From Pirellulaceae bacterium (GTDB taxonomy: Bacteria > Planctomycetota > Planctomycetia > Pirellulales > Pirellulaceae): a DNA stretch of 64,000 nucleotides. A model generated the notes under the pieces. The model had not been told where the DNA came from. It saw only the letters and a program-made list of their open reading frames with translations, and did no database searches. The stretch covers positions 89,650 through 153,649 of the forward strand of contig JAQWSU010000051.1 of NCBI GenBank assembly GCA_029243025.1. Direction: 5' to 3'. Position 1 is the first letter of the stretch. The number at the start of each line of letters is the position of its first letter. A program made the position numbers and the translations under genes. Shown here in pieces: positions 43,503 to 51,978 of the stretch.

Positions 43503-44639
43503 TTATTTGCTTCCAAAACAATAAACGACACCGTCGTCATTCGCAATGACAAGCCGTTGATCAGCAACCGCGGGTGATCCTGTAAACCCACCACCCGTTT
43601 CATATTCCCACTGTTTTTTGCCGTCTGCCAGATTCAGAGCATAAAGACGACCGTCTGACGATCCAACAAATGCGCGGTTTCCGACAATTACAGGAGAGGA
43701 ATCGACCCGTCGCTTGGTAGGGAATGTCCAAAGTTCTTTGCCGGTTTGGGGGTGCAGTGCATAGATCTGTTTACTGCGGCTGCCGTAGACAACCACTGAT
43801 TTATTCACAGCTGGAGAGCTTCGAATTGATTGCGTGCGACGGTTATCGGCAAAGCTCCAAGCCACTTTGGCTTCTTTCCAGTTGACGCTCAGCATTTCAC
43901 CGGCCTCCGTTCCGAAATAAGCGAAATCTCCTCGCACCGCTGGAGTCACTCCAGTGGGAGAATTGATCGGTACACTCGCAATGGCCTCTCCCTTTTCGAC
44001 GTTGACGATGTGCAACTGGCCGTCACAACCTGCCACGAACGCACGCCCGTCAACGATTGTGGGTGAGCAGCGGATTTGGTCTTGAAGCATAAGCTGCCAA
44101 GCAACTTCGCCGCTCAATGCGTTCAAGCAGTAGAGCGTCGCATCCTGGGAACCGACCAAAACCGTATTTTGGAAAAAGTTTGCGCACGAACTGATTTCAG
44201 CGTTCGTCTCAAAAAACCATTGCTTCTCGCCTGTCTTGGCGTCGATACAGTGAAATCCACCGTCATAGTCGCCGATGTAAACGCGTGAGTCACGTACTGC
44301 AGGTGACGCTGGAAAGCCACCGTCAATCGTGTATTTCCAGATTTCTGAACCATCCTTGAGTCGCAAGGCAAACAAGGTTCCGTCAAGATCGCCGATGTAA
44401 ACAACACCATCAACAATGGCAGGCGTCCCCTCGAAAGCTCCGCCGGGGACGGTGTGTTTCCAAAGCAACTGGGGACGATTGGGGAGTTTTGAACGAGCGA
44501 CTCCATCGGCTAATGTGTCGCCGCGAAAAATTGGCCAGTTCGTTCCACCACGGTTCAACTCATCATCATTTCGCGCCCCGGCACTGGAATCGGCTGACAG
44601 CAAGCACAGAGAAATTGCGACGGTCAGAAGCTTGGGCAT
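43503..44639 (-). CDS. Secreted PQQ-like beta-propeller protein
   Basis: 378 residues, signal peptide about 1-22, then repeated propeller blades of the PQQ/BamB type: VYIGDLDGTLFALRLKDGSE, VYIGDYDGGFHCIDAKTGEK, TLYCLNALSGEVAW, IYALHPQTGKELW and RLYALNLADGKKQWEYETG. About seven blades fit one propeller. No catalytic residues are obvious, so it may be a structural or electron-transfer-associated protein rather than a dehydrogenase. It lies 87 bases downstream of the iron alcohol dehydrogenase gene on the same strand, which may be meaningful because many propellers of this type bind alcohol-oxidising cofactors, but no proof exists. Confidence 0.87.
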   Translation of the reverse strand: MPKLLTVAISLCLLSADSSAGARNDDELNRGGTNWPIFRGDTLADGVARSKLPNRPQLLWKHTVPGGAFEGTPAIVDGVVYIGDLDGTLFALRLKDGSEIWKYTIDGGFPASPAVRDSRVYIGDYDGGFHCIDAKTGEKQWFFETNAEISSCANFFQNTVLVGSQDATLYCLNALSGEVAWQLMLQDQIRCSPTIVDGRAFVAGCDGQLHIVNVEKGEAIASVPINSPTGVTPAVRGDFAYFGTEAGEMLSVNWKEAKVAWSFADNRRTQSIRSSPAVNKSVVVYGSRSKQIYALHPQTGKELWTFPTKRRVDSSPVIVGNRAFVGSSDGRLYALNLADGKKQWEYETGGGFTGSPAVADQRLVIANDDGVVYCFGSK

Positions 44640-44726
44640 AGTTGGAGTTTCCTGGTCGGAGAGCGGAAAATCAGGACGGACGCAGTACCGATTTTAGCAG
44701 AATCTCTTTTCTGAATCATTAATTCG

Positions 44727-45896
44727 TCACTCGTCGAATGCCTTTTCGTAGAGTCCTAGCAATTGGCTGGCACTGACTTCTCGGGGATTGAAGCTGGCTG
44801 TCCACTGTTTAGAAGCTTCCGCGGCTAAGCCAGGCAGGGAGTCGCGCGTTACCCCTTGCGACGAAAGATTGGGTGGAAGCTCAGCTTTTGATACGATGCG
44901 AGTCACAAAGTCGGCTAGCCCTTGGGGGCCTGTTCCGCCGTCTTCTGTCGCTGAAACAGATCCATTGCTGCCGTTGGTTATCTCAAATAACTCTTGATAC
45001 CAACCGGGGTGCGACTCTCCATTGAATCGGATTACGTGAGGTAACATGGTTGCGATCGCTTGTCCGTGGACAATTTGAAAACCGGCTGTCAGAGGATTCG
45101 CCAAAGCGTGCACGGCACCCAACATCGAATTTTCGATGGCCATTCCTGCAAAACATGCGCCCAGCAACATAGCCCCCCGTGCCTCCAAATCATCGGGATG
45201 GTCCAGCACTCGCGAGAAATTGCTCGAGATGAGTCTCCAGGCTTCGCGACTGAATGCCAGCGACACGGGATTGCGACGATTAGTCACAAAGGTTTCGACC
45301 GCATGTGCCATGGCATCGATGCCTGTGAGTGCAGTGACTTGTGGCGGTTGGGTCAATGTGAGTTCGGGATCGAGGATGGCGATCCGAAACGACGCTTTCT
45401 TGTCACCGCAAGCCATTTTTACGTGCGTCTTGGCGTCAGAGATGAGTGCGAAGGATTGGGTCTCGCTCCCGGTGCCCGCAGTTGTGGGGATCGCGATCAT
45501 CGGTAGCATGGGTTGTAGTGCTTTTCCGACGCCCCAATAATCCTGTATTGAGCCACCGTTGGAGAACAGGAAGTTGATTCCCTTGGCACAGTCCATGGCA
45601 CTGCCGCCGCCGAGCCCAACAATCATTTCAGGTTCGTAGCGACGAGCCAAGCGGAGCCCCGAATCCACCTCGGTTGTGGTGGGGTTTTCACAAACTTCGT
45701 CAAACAGGTAGGTTTCGATCCCAGCTTTTTCGAGCGAATCGATTCCCCTTTGCGTGTGCCCAGCCGAGATTACGCCTGCATCGCTGACAACCAGAACTCG
45801 ACGTGTTCCCAATTCACCAGCTAAGTCACCCAGTCGATCGATCGAGCCGGGACCGAAGATAATTCGAGTGCGTGGTTGGAAGTCGAATGGGATCAT
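44727..45896 (-). CDS. Iron-containing alcohol dehydrogenase
   Basis: 389 residues of the group III (iron) alcohol dehydrogenase family, NAD(P)H-dependent aldehyde/alcohol interconversion. The nucleotide-binding loop is MIVGLGGGSAMDCAKG, and the metal ligands fit Asp and His in LTGIDAMAHAVE and the two histidines of GAVHALANPLTAG and FQIVHGQAIA. It lies 114 bases downstream of the aldehyde dehydrogenase gene on the same strand. Together with the upstream ligase it could reduce an activated acid to an alcohol, or run in the opposite direction. The substrate is unknown. Confidence 0.93.
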   Translation of the reverse strand: MIPFDFQPRTRIIFGPGSIDRLGDLAGELGTRRVLVVSDAGVISAGHTQRGIDSLEKAGIETYLFDEVCENPTTTEVDSGLRLARRYEPEMIVGLGGGSAMDCAKGINFLFSNGGSIQDYWGVGKALQPMLPMIAIPTTAGTGSETQSFALISDAKTHVKMACGDKKASFRIAILDPELTLTQPPQVTALTGIDAMAHAVETFVTNRRNPVSLAFSREAWRLISSNFSRVLDHPDDLEARGAMLLGACFAGMAIENSMLGAVHALANPLTAGFQIVHGQAIATMLPHVIRFNGESHPGWYQELFEITNGSNGSVSATEDGGTGPQGLADFVTRIVSKAELPPNLSSQGVTRDSLPGLAAEASKQWTASFNPREVSASQLLGLYEKAFDE

Positions 45897-46010
45897 TAGA
45901 AGTTGTCCTCAGCCCGCAAACTCAGTAGGTCAATCACTTAACTCAAAAATTGAATGCCAAGATTTAGGCTTCGTCCCTCCGACGTTTGGGTGATAGGGCG
46001 GAGTTGCTTG

Positions 46011-47621
46011 TCAGGATGTGACAGGCATCCGTTCCTCCGAAACTTGGTAAGCTCTTGACCGAAACAAGAAGTCGATAATGCTGCCTTCGTGAGGTTGCAA
46101 CCAATTGAGTTTCGTAGTCGGAATGGGGCCGATGTTCAAACGATCGACGTAAGTGGCATCGCTGAGGTCACTAATTAACGACTCGTTATTGGTGATCGCT
46201 GAGCAGACCAGAGTTTGGTCGATCTTCCGAAGCATCTGGTCTTGTGGACATTCGACCACCGTGGCAAAGGGAAACATGTATTCCTTCTTGGCGATCTCGT
46301 TTTCGGGCGAACTGCAGTGTACGACCATCGGTCGCAGGTAGGAGCAGTGATCCTGCTCGATTAAACGGTCGCCGTAGGCCGACGTAAGATCCGTGACTCC
46401 TTCCTCTTTCAAATCTTGTTCAATCATGCCCCAAACAGCACTTCCCATACCAGGTACGGTGAAAGCGGCCAGTCCGGCTTCGGAGTTGTCCGGTGGCAAG
46501 GCTTCGACTGGACCCAGTCTTTCCGCGAGCGCTTGTGCGATTTCTTTCGTGTGACGTGAAGCCCAAACGCCAGAGCAGTTGATGCAGCCTCTGCCGCTGT
46601 TGATGTAAATGCTTTCCGCCATCATGTCGATGTAGTTTTCCCAATCATCAACCAGGTCGTCCCCTAGTAGGATTTTGGAAAACCCGGGTCCGTGAGCCTG
46701 TACTCGGGGGTTGCCGGCGTATCGTTCGACGGTCGGTGTGCCTCCAAAGATCATTGAGCGGTCACAAGCTGCCAAGACTGCCGCACCGGCAGCGGCTTCA
46801 CCCGGATAGAGAGAGAAAACTTCACGTGGCACACCCGCTTCGATGAAAGCAGAAACCATTCGGTACGGCGTCCAAGGCTCTTGCGGGCCGGGTTTCAGCA
46901 CGAGTCCAAGTTGCAAAGGAATGACCGGAAGCCAAAGTGTATGGACGCCCGGGGAATTGGAGGGAAGGACTGCAGCCAGCACAGGTGCCTGTGCTTGGTA
47001 GCTAACCACGATACCGCGTGATTCGACGCCCCATCCACGCGTTAAAATGTCCAGGTCCAAACCCCGTGTCAAGCAGTCGAGGATGCGATCCATATTGCGG
47101 AGCACAAAAGAGTTTTTCGACATGTTGCCGCGGCACATGTGCTCCGGAAGCCCGGTACTGGCCGATTGTTGGTGAACGAAGTCGTCAGGACTCTGGGTGC
47201 CGTCACCCAACGGCAGAGTCGCCGTTTCAAATAAGTCTGCGGCCTTCTTCAACATCTCGATCAAATCGCCACACGAGAAATCTCGCAGGATCTCTCTCGC
47301 CTTGTGTGCCTGACGCATGTCGCGTCGGATGATGCCCTCGTTCGCCTGACTAACACGAGCGATCGGTTCGCCTGTGCTGAAGTGCTTGACCTCGCTGACT
47401 TCGAGAGAATCGTACGGTTTGCCCCAGCGTAAAACGGGAATATTAAGCACTTCGGTTTCCTCCAAATCGACTCGATGAGGTCGTGCTACTGCGTGACTTC
47501 GATCTCGTGGTGTCTGTGATTGAGCGACGTTTCTGCAGCGTTTTAGACGTGATGCGGTTTTGAGACAGTCTGAGTCGCTGGCCTTAGTAAACGCCAACGG
47601 TCGTTTGTGATGCGGTTCCAT
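46011..47621 (-). CDS. Aldehyde dehydrogenase family / acyl reductase-like protein
   Basis: 536 residues. The core has the aldehyde dehydrogenase fold: AAVLPSNSPGVHTLWLPVIP (nucleotide region), LKPGPQEPWTP, IFGGTPTVERYA and the catalytic cysteine region INSGRGCINCSGVWAS. The last cysteine of that segment precedes SG, as in acylating dehydrogenases, but either Cys could be the nucleophile. The N-terminal 60 residues are poor in conserved features. A GTG at 47639 is also possible; either start overlaps the ligase gene stop at 47584, so the two are translationally linked. The pair recalls LuxE-LuxC, which activates and reduces fatty acids. Confidence 0.88.
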   Translation of the reverse strand: MEPHHKRPLAFTKASDSDCLKTASRLKRCRNVAQSQTPRDRSHAVARPHRVDLEETEVLNIPVLRWGKPYDSLEVSEVKHFSTGEPIARVSQANEGIIRRDMRQAHKAREILRDFSCGDLIEMLKKAADLFETATLPLGDGTQSPDDFVHQQSASTGLPEHMCRGNMSKNSFVLRNMDRILDCLTRGLDLDILTRGWGVESRGIVVSYQAQAPVLAAVLPSNSPGVHTLWLPVIPLQLGLVLKPGPQEPWTPYRMVSAFIEAGVPREVFSLYPGEAAAGAAVLAACDRSMIFGGTPTVERYAGNPRVQAHGPGFSKILLGDDLVDDWENYIDMMAESIYINSGRGCINCSGVWASRHTKEIAQALAERLGPVEALPPDNSEAGLAAFTVPGMGSAVWGMIEQDLKEEGVTDLTSAYGDRLIEQDHCSYLRPMVVHCSSPENEIAKKEYMFPFATVVECPQDQMLRKIDQTLVCSAITNNESLISDLSDATYVDRLNIGPIPTTKLNWLQPHEGSIIDFLFRSRAYQVSEERMPVTS

Positions 47622-48714
47622 GGAAAGGTCGAACGCCACTCACGCCATCCCAAGGATAGGTATTGAATGGCTCTTCGCGTTCGCCTTCATCCCGTTCTAA
47701 GAACCCGGGAACAAAGAATTCCTTCGTCAACGTAGTGAGCTTGACTCGTCCGGTTTCACCGTAGCCCACCAGCTTGTTTGAGTCGTCGAAGTCGACGACC
47801 TCGGTTACGGCCCTGGGTTGGGGGGCGTAGTAGGAAATCTTATAGTTTTCGGCGGCAGTCACTGGCTTGCTGCAGGCGAGTCCCATTAGTGTGTTACCGT
47901 AAGTGGGGGTCATGTAGATACCACTCTCTTCGGCAGGACCACCAAATAACTCTTCAACGCAATAGCGAGTCCATTGCGGTGTGAACTCGGTTCCTCCAGA
48001 AAAGATGCCCGTGATGCCGACTTCCTTCAAACTGGTTCCCCGATCCTCCAGCGCCAATGCGAGTGAATCCAGCAGTTTGGGCGTTGCAAACATGCATTTA
48101 ATGTCGTGACCGGCTGTCAGAACGGTTACCGCTTGGTCGATGCAATGTTGCTTGTAAGCTTCCAGGTGATCCATCCATCCTTTTTTGATGAGTTTGACCA
48201 CCCAGCGTGGATCCAAGTCGATGCAGAAGCAGATGCCGCCGCGGAATTGACACAGGTGTTCTACGGCAAGTCGTAGGCGACGTGGACCGGACGGCCCGAA
48301 CATCAGCCAGTTGGCACCTTTGGGGAAATATTCGTCTGGCAACGTCTCACTAAATAGTTCGTAGTCGGTGCGGAAATCGTCAATTACCACCCGGCTCTTG
48401 GGAATGCCCGTCGTGCCGCCCGTTTCGAACACGTAAGTGGGTTTATCGGCCAACGCTTTGGGGACCCAACGACGCACTGGCCCACCTCTTAACCATTCGT
48501 CTTCAAACAAAGGAAACTTTTTGAGATCATCGAAGCTTTTGATCTCAGTAAGCGGATCAAAATTTAGCTCTGACTTTTTTTCCAGCCAAAACGGGCAGCC
48601 AGTTGACTCGTGGAAATGCCACTGAACGATTTCGCAGGTATGGGCATCCAATCGTTCCAGGGCTTGTTTTTTTTGAGAAGCGAGGTCGGTGGTTGGGGAA
48701 TCGGCTACGTTCAT
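47584..48714 (-). CDS. AMP-forming ligase, PaaK/LuxE-like
   Basis: 376 residues of the adenylate-forming superfamily. The phosphate loop is VFETGGTTGIPKSRVV, where GTTGIPK matches the usual TSGTTGxPK. FSGGTEFTP, TYGNTLMG and GYGETGRVKLTTLTKEFF are the adenine-binding and hinge blocks. It is shorter than acyl-CoA synthetases, like PaaK or LuxE, and has little C-terminal domain left. An upstream start at 48771 exists, but the ATG at 48714 precedes a plausible helix. It overlaps the aldehyde dehydrogenase gene. Which acid it activates, and whether to CoA or to enzyme, is unknown. Confidence 0.88.
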   Translation of the reverse strand: MNVADSPTTDLASQKKQALERLDAHTCEIVQWHFHESTGCPFWLEKKSELNFDPLTEIKSFDDLKKFPLFEDEWLRGGPVRRWVPKALADKPTYVFETGGTTGIPKSRVVIDDFRTDYELFSETLPDEYFPKGANWLMFGPSGPRRLRLAVEHLCQFRGGICFCIDLDPRWVVKLIKKGWMDHLEAYKQHCIDQAVTVLTAGHDIKCMFATPKLLDSLALALEDRGTSLKEVGITGIFSGGTEFTPQWTRYCVEELFGGPAEESGIYMTPTYGNTLMGLACSKPVTAAENYKISYYAPQPRAVTEVVDFDDSNKLVGYGETGRVKLTTLTKEFFVPGFLERDEGEREEPFNTYPWDGVSGVRPFHGTASQTTVGVY

Positions 48715-48919
48715 GGGAGGAAGGGTCGCTGCGCAACGGGTAGGGAAGGAACGGTCATCAACGCGAGTCAAACCCGCGTTAAACGCTCCTAGACCATAGC
48801 CAACGCCAATCCACTTGACAACCGTCAGTCAGGAACGGCGATTTTGGAAGGTTTGTCGATGGGTGTTGCACCAGAAGAATCGCTCGAGGCGATAAACTCT
48901 GCGAATCTGTCAAAGTTGG

Positions 48920-49390
48920 CTAAGAGCCAGATTCACCGTTGGAGTTGTTCGAAACGCTGCTCAGCTGCGAAAGTACTTGAAGCACGCCGTTGAGATGGGC
49001 CAATCGTGGGCCGAATCGATCCACGAACTCATTCAACATGAATTCACCGTCCATCAGGCAGTCTGCGTTGTCAGTGATCTCCTCGGTGACCGACTCAAGA
49101 AAACGAGTCTGTACCTGTCCGAGCGTTTCGGCCGCTTCACGGCAACGCTCCGCCAAATCCGGATTCGCTTGCTTCCATTGGCCTAGCTCGGTTGCTCGCT
49201 GGCGTTGTCCCGAATTCATCTGATTGATGAGCTGCTCAAGCAGTTCATTTTGACGATTTTGGGCGGTAACCATTTGTGACAGCATCTGAGGGACGGAACC
49301 TCCCGAGTTGCCCTGGGCACCGGTCGTAGATGCGGTGGAAACGTCAATATGTGTGAACAAGGAGGGAGTTTGACGTTGGTTTTCCGACAT
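48920..49390 (-). CDS. Helical protein of unknown function
   Basis: 156 residues with no known domain, signal peptide or membrane segment. The first 30 residues are Ser/Thr/Gly/Gln-rich and probably disordered; residues about 35-145 are helix-rich (MLSQMVTAQNRQNELLEQLI, RFLESVTEEITDNADCLMDG), with one short break around NPDLAERC. The end is again Ser/Asn rich. The pattern (disordered ends, charged helical core) suggests an oligomerising or adaptor protein. It is read as a true gene because its coding bias holds across the whole length, but no homology is claimed. It stands alone on the minus strand. Confidence 0.6.
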   Translation of the reverse strand: MSENQRQTPSLFTHIDVSTASTTGAQGNSGGSVPQMLSQMVTAQNRQNELLEQLINQMNSGQRQRATELGQWKQANPDLAERCREAAETLGQVQTRFLESVTEEITDNADCLMDGEFMLNEFVDRFGPRLAHLNGVLQVLSQLSSVSNNSNGESGS

Positions 49391-49604
49391 AATCGTGTTG
49401 GCCCTTTTGCAATGGACGATGTCTCATGAACATCTTCAGTATAAGCAGCTCGAAGGACTATTGTCCACCAATCTCAATCTTTGGCATTCTACAAAAGCCT
49501 GGAAGAGTAATTGGGCGTTAAGCCACTGATTCATCACCGCGGTTAAAGAGCGGCCCCCTCGCGGCCCGATGCAACATCGGAGACCGCGATGTTCATATCT
49601 GGGA

Positions 49605-50138
49605 ATGCTGATGAATGCTAGCCAAACGCCAAATTTCGGGTTCGTTACCGTCACCGATTTGGGTGGTGCGGTCCGGATTGGTGGGTATTTGATTCTGAAC
49701 TCGACGGGACGTCCGCTCGAATTCCATTGCACCGCTCCTGTGAGGCCGAATCGAGCCCAGGAGATTCTTTACGGGGCCACTCTTGAATCTTACTTGCACG
49801 GTGAGCAGATCGGGCAAGCGTTGATAGCAAACGGGCAAGTTCAGCCTGACTTGATTTTAACGGATCGGGCGTCGGTGCTCTCGCTTCGAGAATTCTCCAC
49901 GATACCGGTTGCCTGTTTATGGGATTCGAATCGGGCTTTGCAGGCAGGTGAGAGGATGGCGGATCCTAACCTCATCTCATGCTTAGCGGACGACTTTTCG
50001 TTGCGATTGGACATTCGCTATCAGGGAGAATCCGACGCCATCCGCTCCATGATTGAATCGCGACAGGCCAAATGGGATCTGTGGGAGCCGTTTGAACGGA
50101 TAACCGATGCGGTGAGCGAACTGCAAAAGGCTGCTTGA
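49605..50138 (+). CDS. Protein of unknown function
   Basis: 177 residues, no signal peptide or clear domain. The N-terminal part is beta-strand rich (FGFVTVTDLGGAVRIGGYLI, RPLEFHCTAPVRPN); the C-terminal half is mixed with a possible helical end (EPFERITDAVSELQKAA). The frame extends back to 49569; ATG codons at 49605 and 49611 are candidates, with gggA a few bases ahead. It lies 43 bases before the SNF2 gene on the same strand, so the two may be co-transcribed, and it could assist that protein. Function cannot be inferred. Confidence 0.6.
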   Translation: MLMNASQTPNFGFVTVTDLGGAVRIGGYLILNSTGRPLEFHCTAPVRPNRAQEILYGATLESYLHGEQIGQALIANGQVQPDLILTDRASVLSLREFSTIPVACLWDSNRALQAGERMADPNLISCLADDFSLRLDIRYQGESDAIRSMIESRQAKWDLWEPFERITDAVSELQKAA

Positions 50139-50170
50139 GCCACTGCGTAAACCAGGTGATATCGAAGGTG

Positions 50171-50174
50171 GAGG
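50171..50174 (+). promoter_or_regulatory. Ribosome binding site of SNF2 gene
   Basis: gagg seven bases before the GTG at 50182, supporting that start codon over later ones. Confidence 0.65.
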
Positions 50175-50181
50175 CTCTCAC

Positions 50182-51909
50182 GTGCCGGATGGACAGAAAC
50201 CGAACCGATCGATATCGATTGCTCGGACAGGTTGGAATACGGCGTTACAACGCAGGCCGAAAATTGCTGTGCAAGCCGAAGTGATTCGCGACTCACCGCC
50301 ACAGACGCTGGCGTTGAAATTTGAATCTTTGCAAATCAAGACTCGCGGTTTTTGTTTCTCGCCCAAAACGCCTGCGTTGATGGATCGCTCGGCAAACACT
50401 TCTTCGGATTTGGCGCGGCCTTTCGGCAGGAAAAATGGCTCTGCTCGAACGCGAATTAAGCCCCCGACGGATATCGTGAAGCTTGATGATCGACTGTTCT
50501 ACTTGTTGCAACCACCTCTCGAAAACTTACTGGACGGTGCCGCATTACAGATGCCCTTTCGTCCATTTCCATATCAATTGTCGGGCATCAGTTTTTTATT
50601 TCCACGTCACACGGCTATCCTGGCCGATGAAATGGGGCTGGGCAAGACAATGCAGGCGATCACGTCGATGCGTCTGCTGTTACATGCGGGGGAAGTACGT
50701 ACGATTCTGCTTGTTTGTCCAAAGCCGTTGGTCTCCAATTGGCAACGCGAATTTCAGATGTGGGCTCCTGAGATTCCCGTTGCTGTAATTGCGGGTGACC
50801 AAACTCGTCGTGAATGGCAGTGGCGATTACCGGACGTTCCTGTGAAAATTGCCAACTACGAGTTGTTGTTGCGAGATCGAGAGCTTTTGGCAGACGGCAA
50901 TCAGCACTTTGATTTGGTCACGCTTGACGAAGCCCAGCGGATCAAGAATCGATCGAGCAGTTCCAGTCAGGTTGTCAGTTCGATATCACGGACAAGAAGT
51001 TGGGCCTTAACGGGGACACCTGTTGAGAATTCGCCTGATGATTTGGTCGGTATCTTTGAGTTTCTGACTCCGGGGTATTTGTCACCTGGGATGACTCCCC
51101 GGCGTTTGCGTGAAGCGACCCGTGATCACATCTTGCGGCGCACGAAAGACCAAGTCCTAAAAGATATGCCGCCGAAGCTCTACCGTGATGCGGCTCTCGA
51201 ACTGACCCCTTCGCAGTCAGCCAGCTATCAAAGTGCAGAGAAAGACGGTGTTATTCGACTGAATAAACTTGGCAAATCGATCACCATTCAACACGTCTTT
51301 GAGTTGGTATTGCGGCTGAAGCAGATTTGTAACTTTGCACCTGATACAGGCCATAGCTCGAAATTGGATCGTCTCGAAGCGGATCTTGAAGAGGTGGCGG
51401 ATAGTGGTAAGAAGGCGATTGTTTTTAGCCAATGGGTTAAAACACTCAATCGTCTCAGTGACCGCCTGAAACGGTTCGGCCCCATCGAATATCACGGTCA
51501 GGTTCCCTCGCGCAAGCGGGATGGGTTGATCGAACAGTTTCGCAATGATCCTGATTGTCATGTGATTTTGATGAGTTACGGGGCCGGAAGTGTCGGCTTG
51601 AACTTGCAGTTTTGCGAATATGTATTTTTGTTTGATCGCTGGTGGAATCCGGCCGTCGAAGATCAAGCCATCAACCGGGCTCATCGAATCGGTGTGGCCG
51701 GTCCAGTGACCGTAACCCGTTTTGTGACCGATGGCACGATTGAAGAACGTATCGATCAGATTTTGACGCAAAAACGCGAGGTGTTTGAGGCGATTTTGGC
51801 CGATTCGGATTCGCCCGGATCCTTGGGGCTGTCCCAAGATGATATCTTTGGACTCTTCGACCTACACGTTCCGGGAGGCCGCCTGGAATCGTCTGCCGAT
51901 GCGGCCTGA
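50182..51909 (+). CDS. SNF2-family DNA-dependent ATPase/helicase
   Basis: 575 residues, a compact SNF2 protein. A poorly conserved N-terminus (about 1-120) precedes the motor. Motifs in order: I DEMGLGKT (near 152), Ia LLVCPKPLVSNWQREF, II LDEAQRIKN, III ALTGTPVEN, then the second lobe with LRRTKDQVLKDMP, IVFSQWVKTL, V SYGAGSVGLNLQ, DRWWNPAVEDQA and VI INRAHRIG. Such proteins translocate on double-stranded DNA and remodel protein-DNA or RNA polymerase complexes (as RapA does). The GTG start has a good ribosome binding site. No methyltransferase or nuclease gene is nearby, so a defence role is not suggested. Confidence 0.92.
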   Translation: MPDGQKPNRSISIARTGWNTALQRRPKIAVQAEVIRDSPPQTLALKFESLQIKTRGFCFSPKTPALMDRSANTSSDLARPFGRKNGSARTRIKPPTDIVKLDDRLFYLLQPPLENLLDGAALQMPFRPFPYQLSGISFLFPRHTAILADEMGLGKTMQAITSMRLLLHAGEVRTILLVCPKPLVSNWQREFQMWAPEIPVAVIAGDQTRREWQWRLPDVPVKIANYELLLRDRELLADGNQHFDLVTLDEAQRIKNRSSSSSQVVSSISRTRSWALTGTPVENSPDDLVGIFEFLTPGYLSPGMTPRRLREATRDHILRRTKDQVLKDMPPKLYRDAALELTPSQSASYQSAEKDGVIRLNKLGKSITIQHVFELVLRLKQICNFAPDTGHSSKLDRLEADLEEVADSGKKAIVFSQWVKTLNRLSDRLKRFGPIEYHGQVPSRKRDGLIEQFRNDPDCHVILMSYGAGSVGLNLQFCEYVFLFDRWWNPAVEDQAINRAHRIGVAGPVTVTRFVTDGTIEERIDQILTQKREVFEAILADSDSPGSLGLSQDDIFGLFDLHVPGGRLESSADAA

Positions 51910-51978
51910 AGCTGAGATTTATCAGCTCTGCTTGAACGCACTGATTTTCACAGTCGCCAGCCGGCGATTTGCCTTCCC

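Noticed and set aside
50182..51909. Defence-island interpretation of the SNF2 gene
   Set aside because: No methyltransferase, nuclease or other defence gene lies around it.
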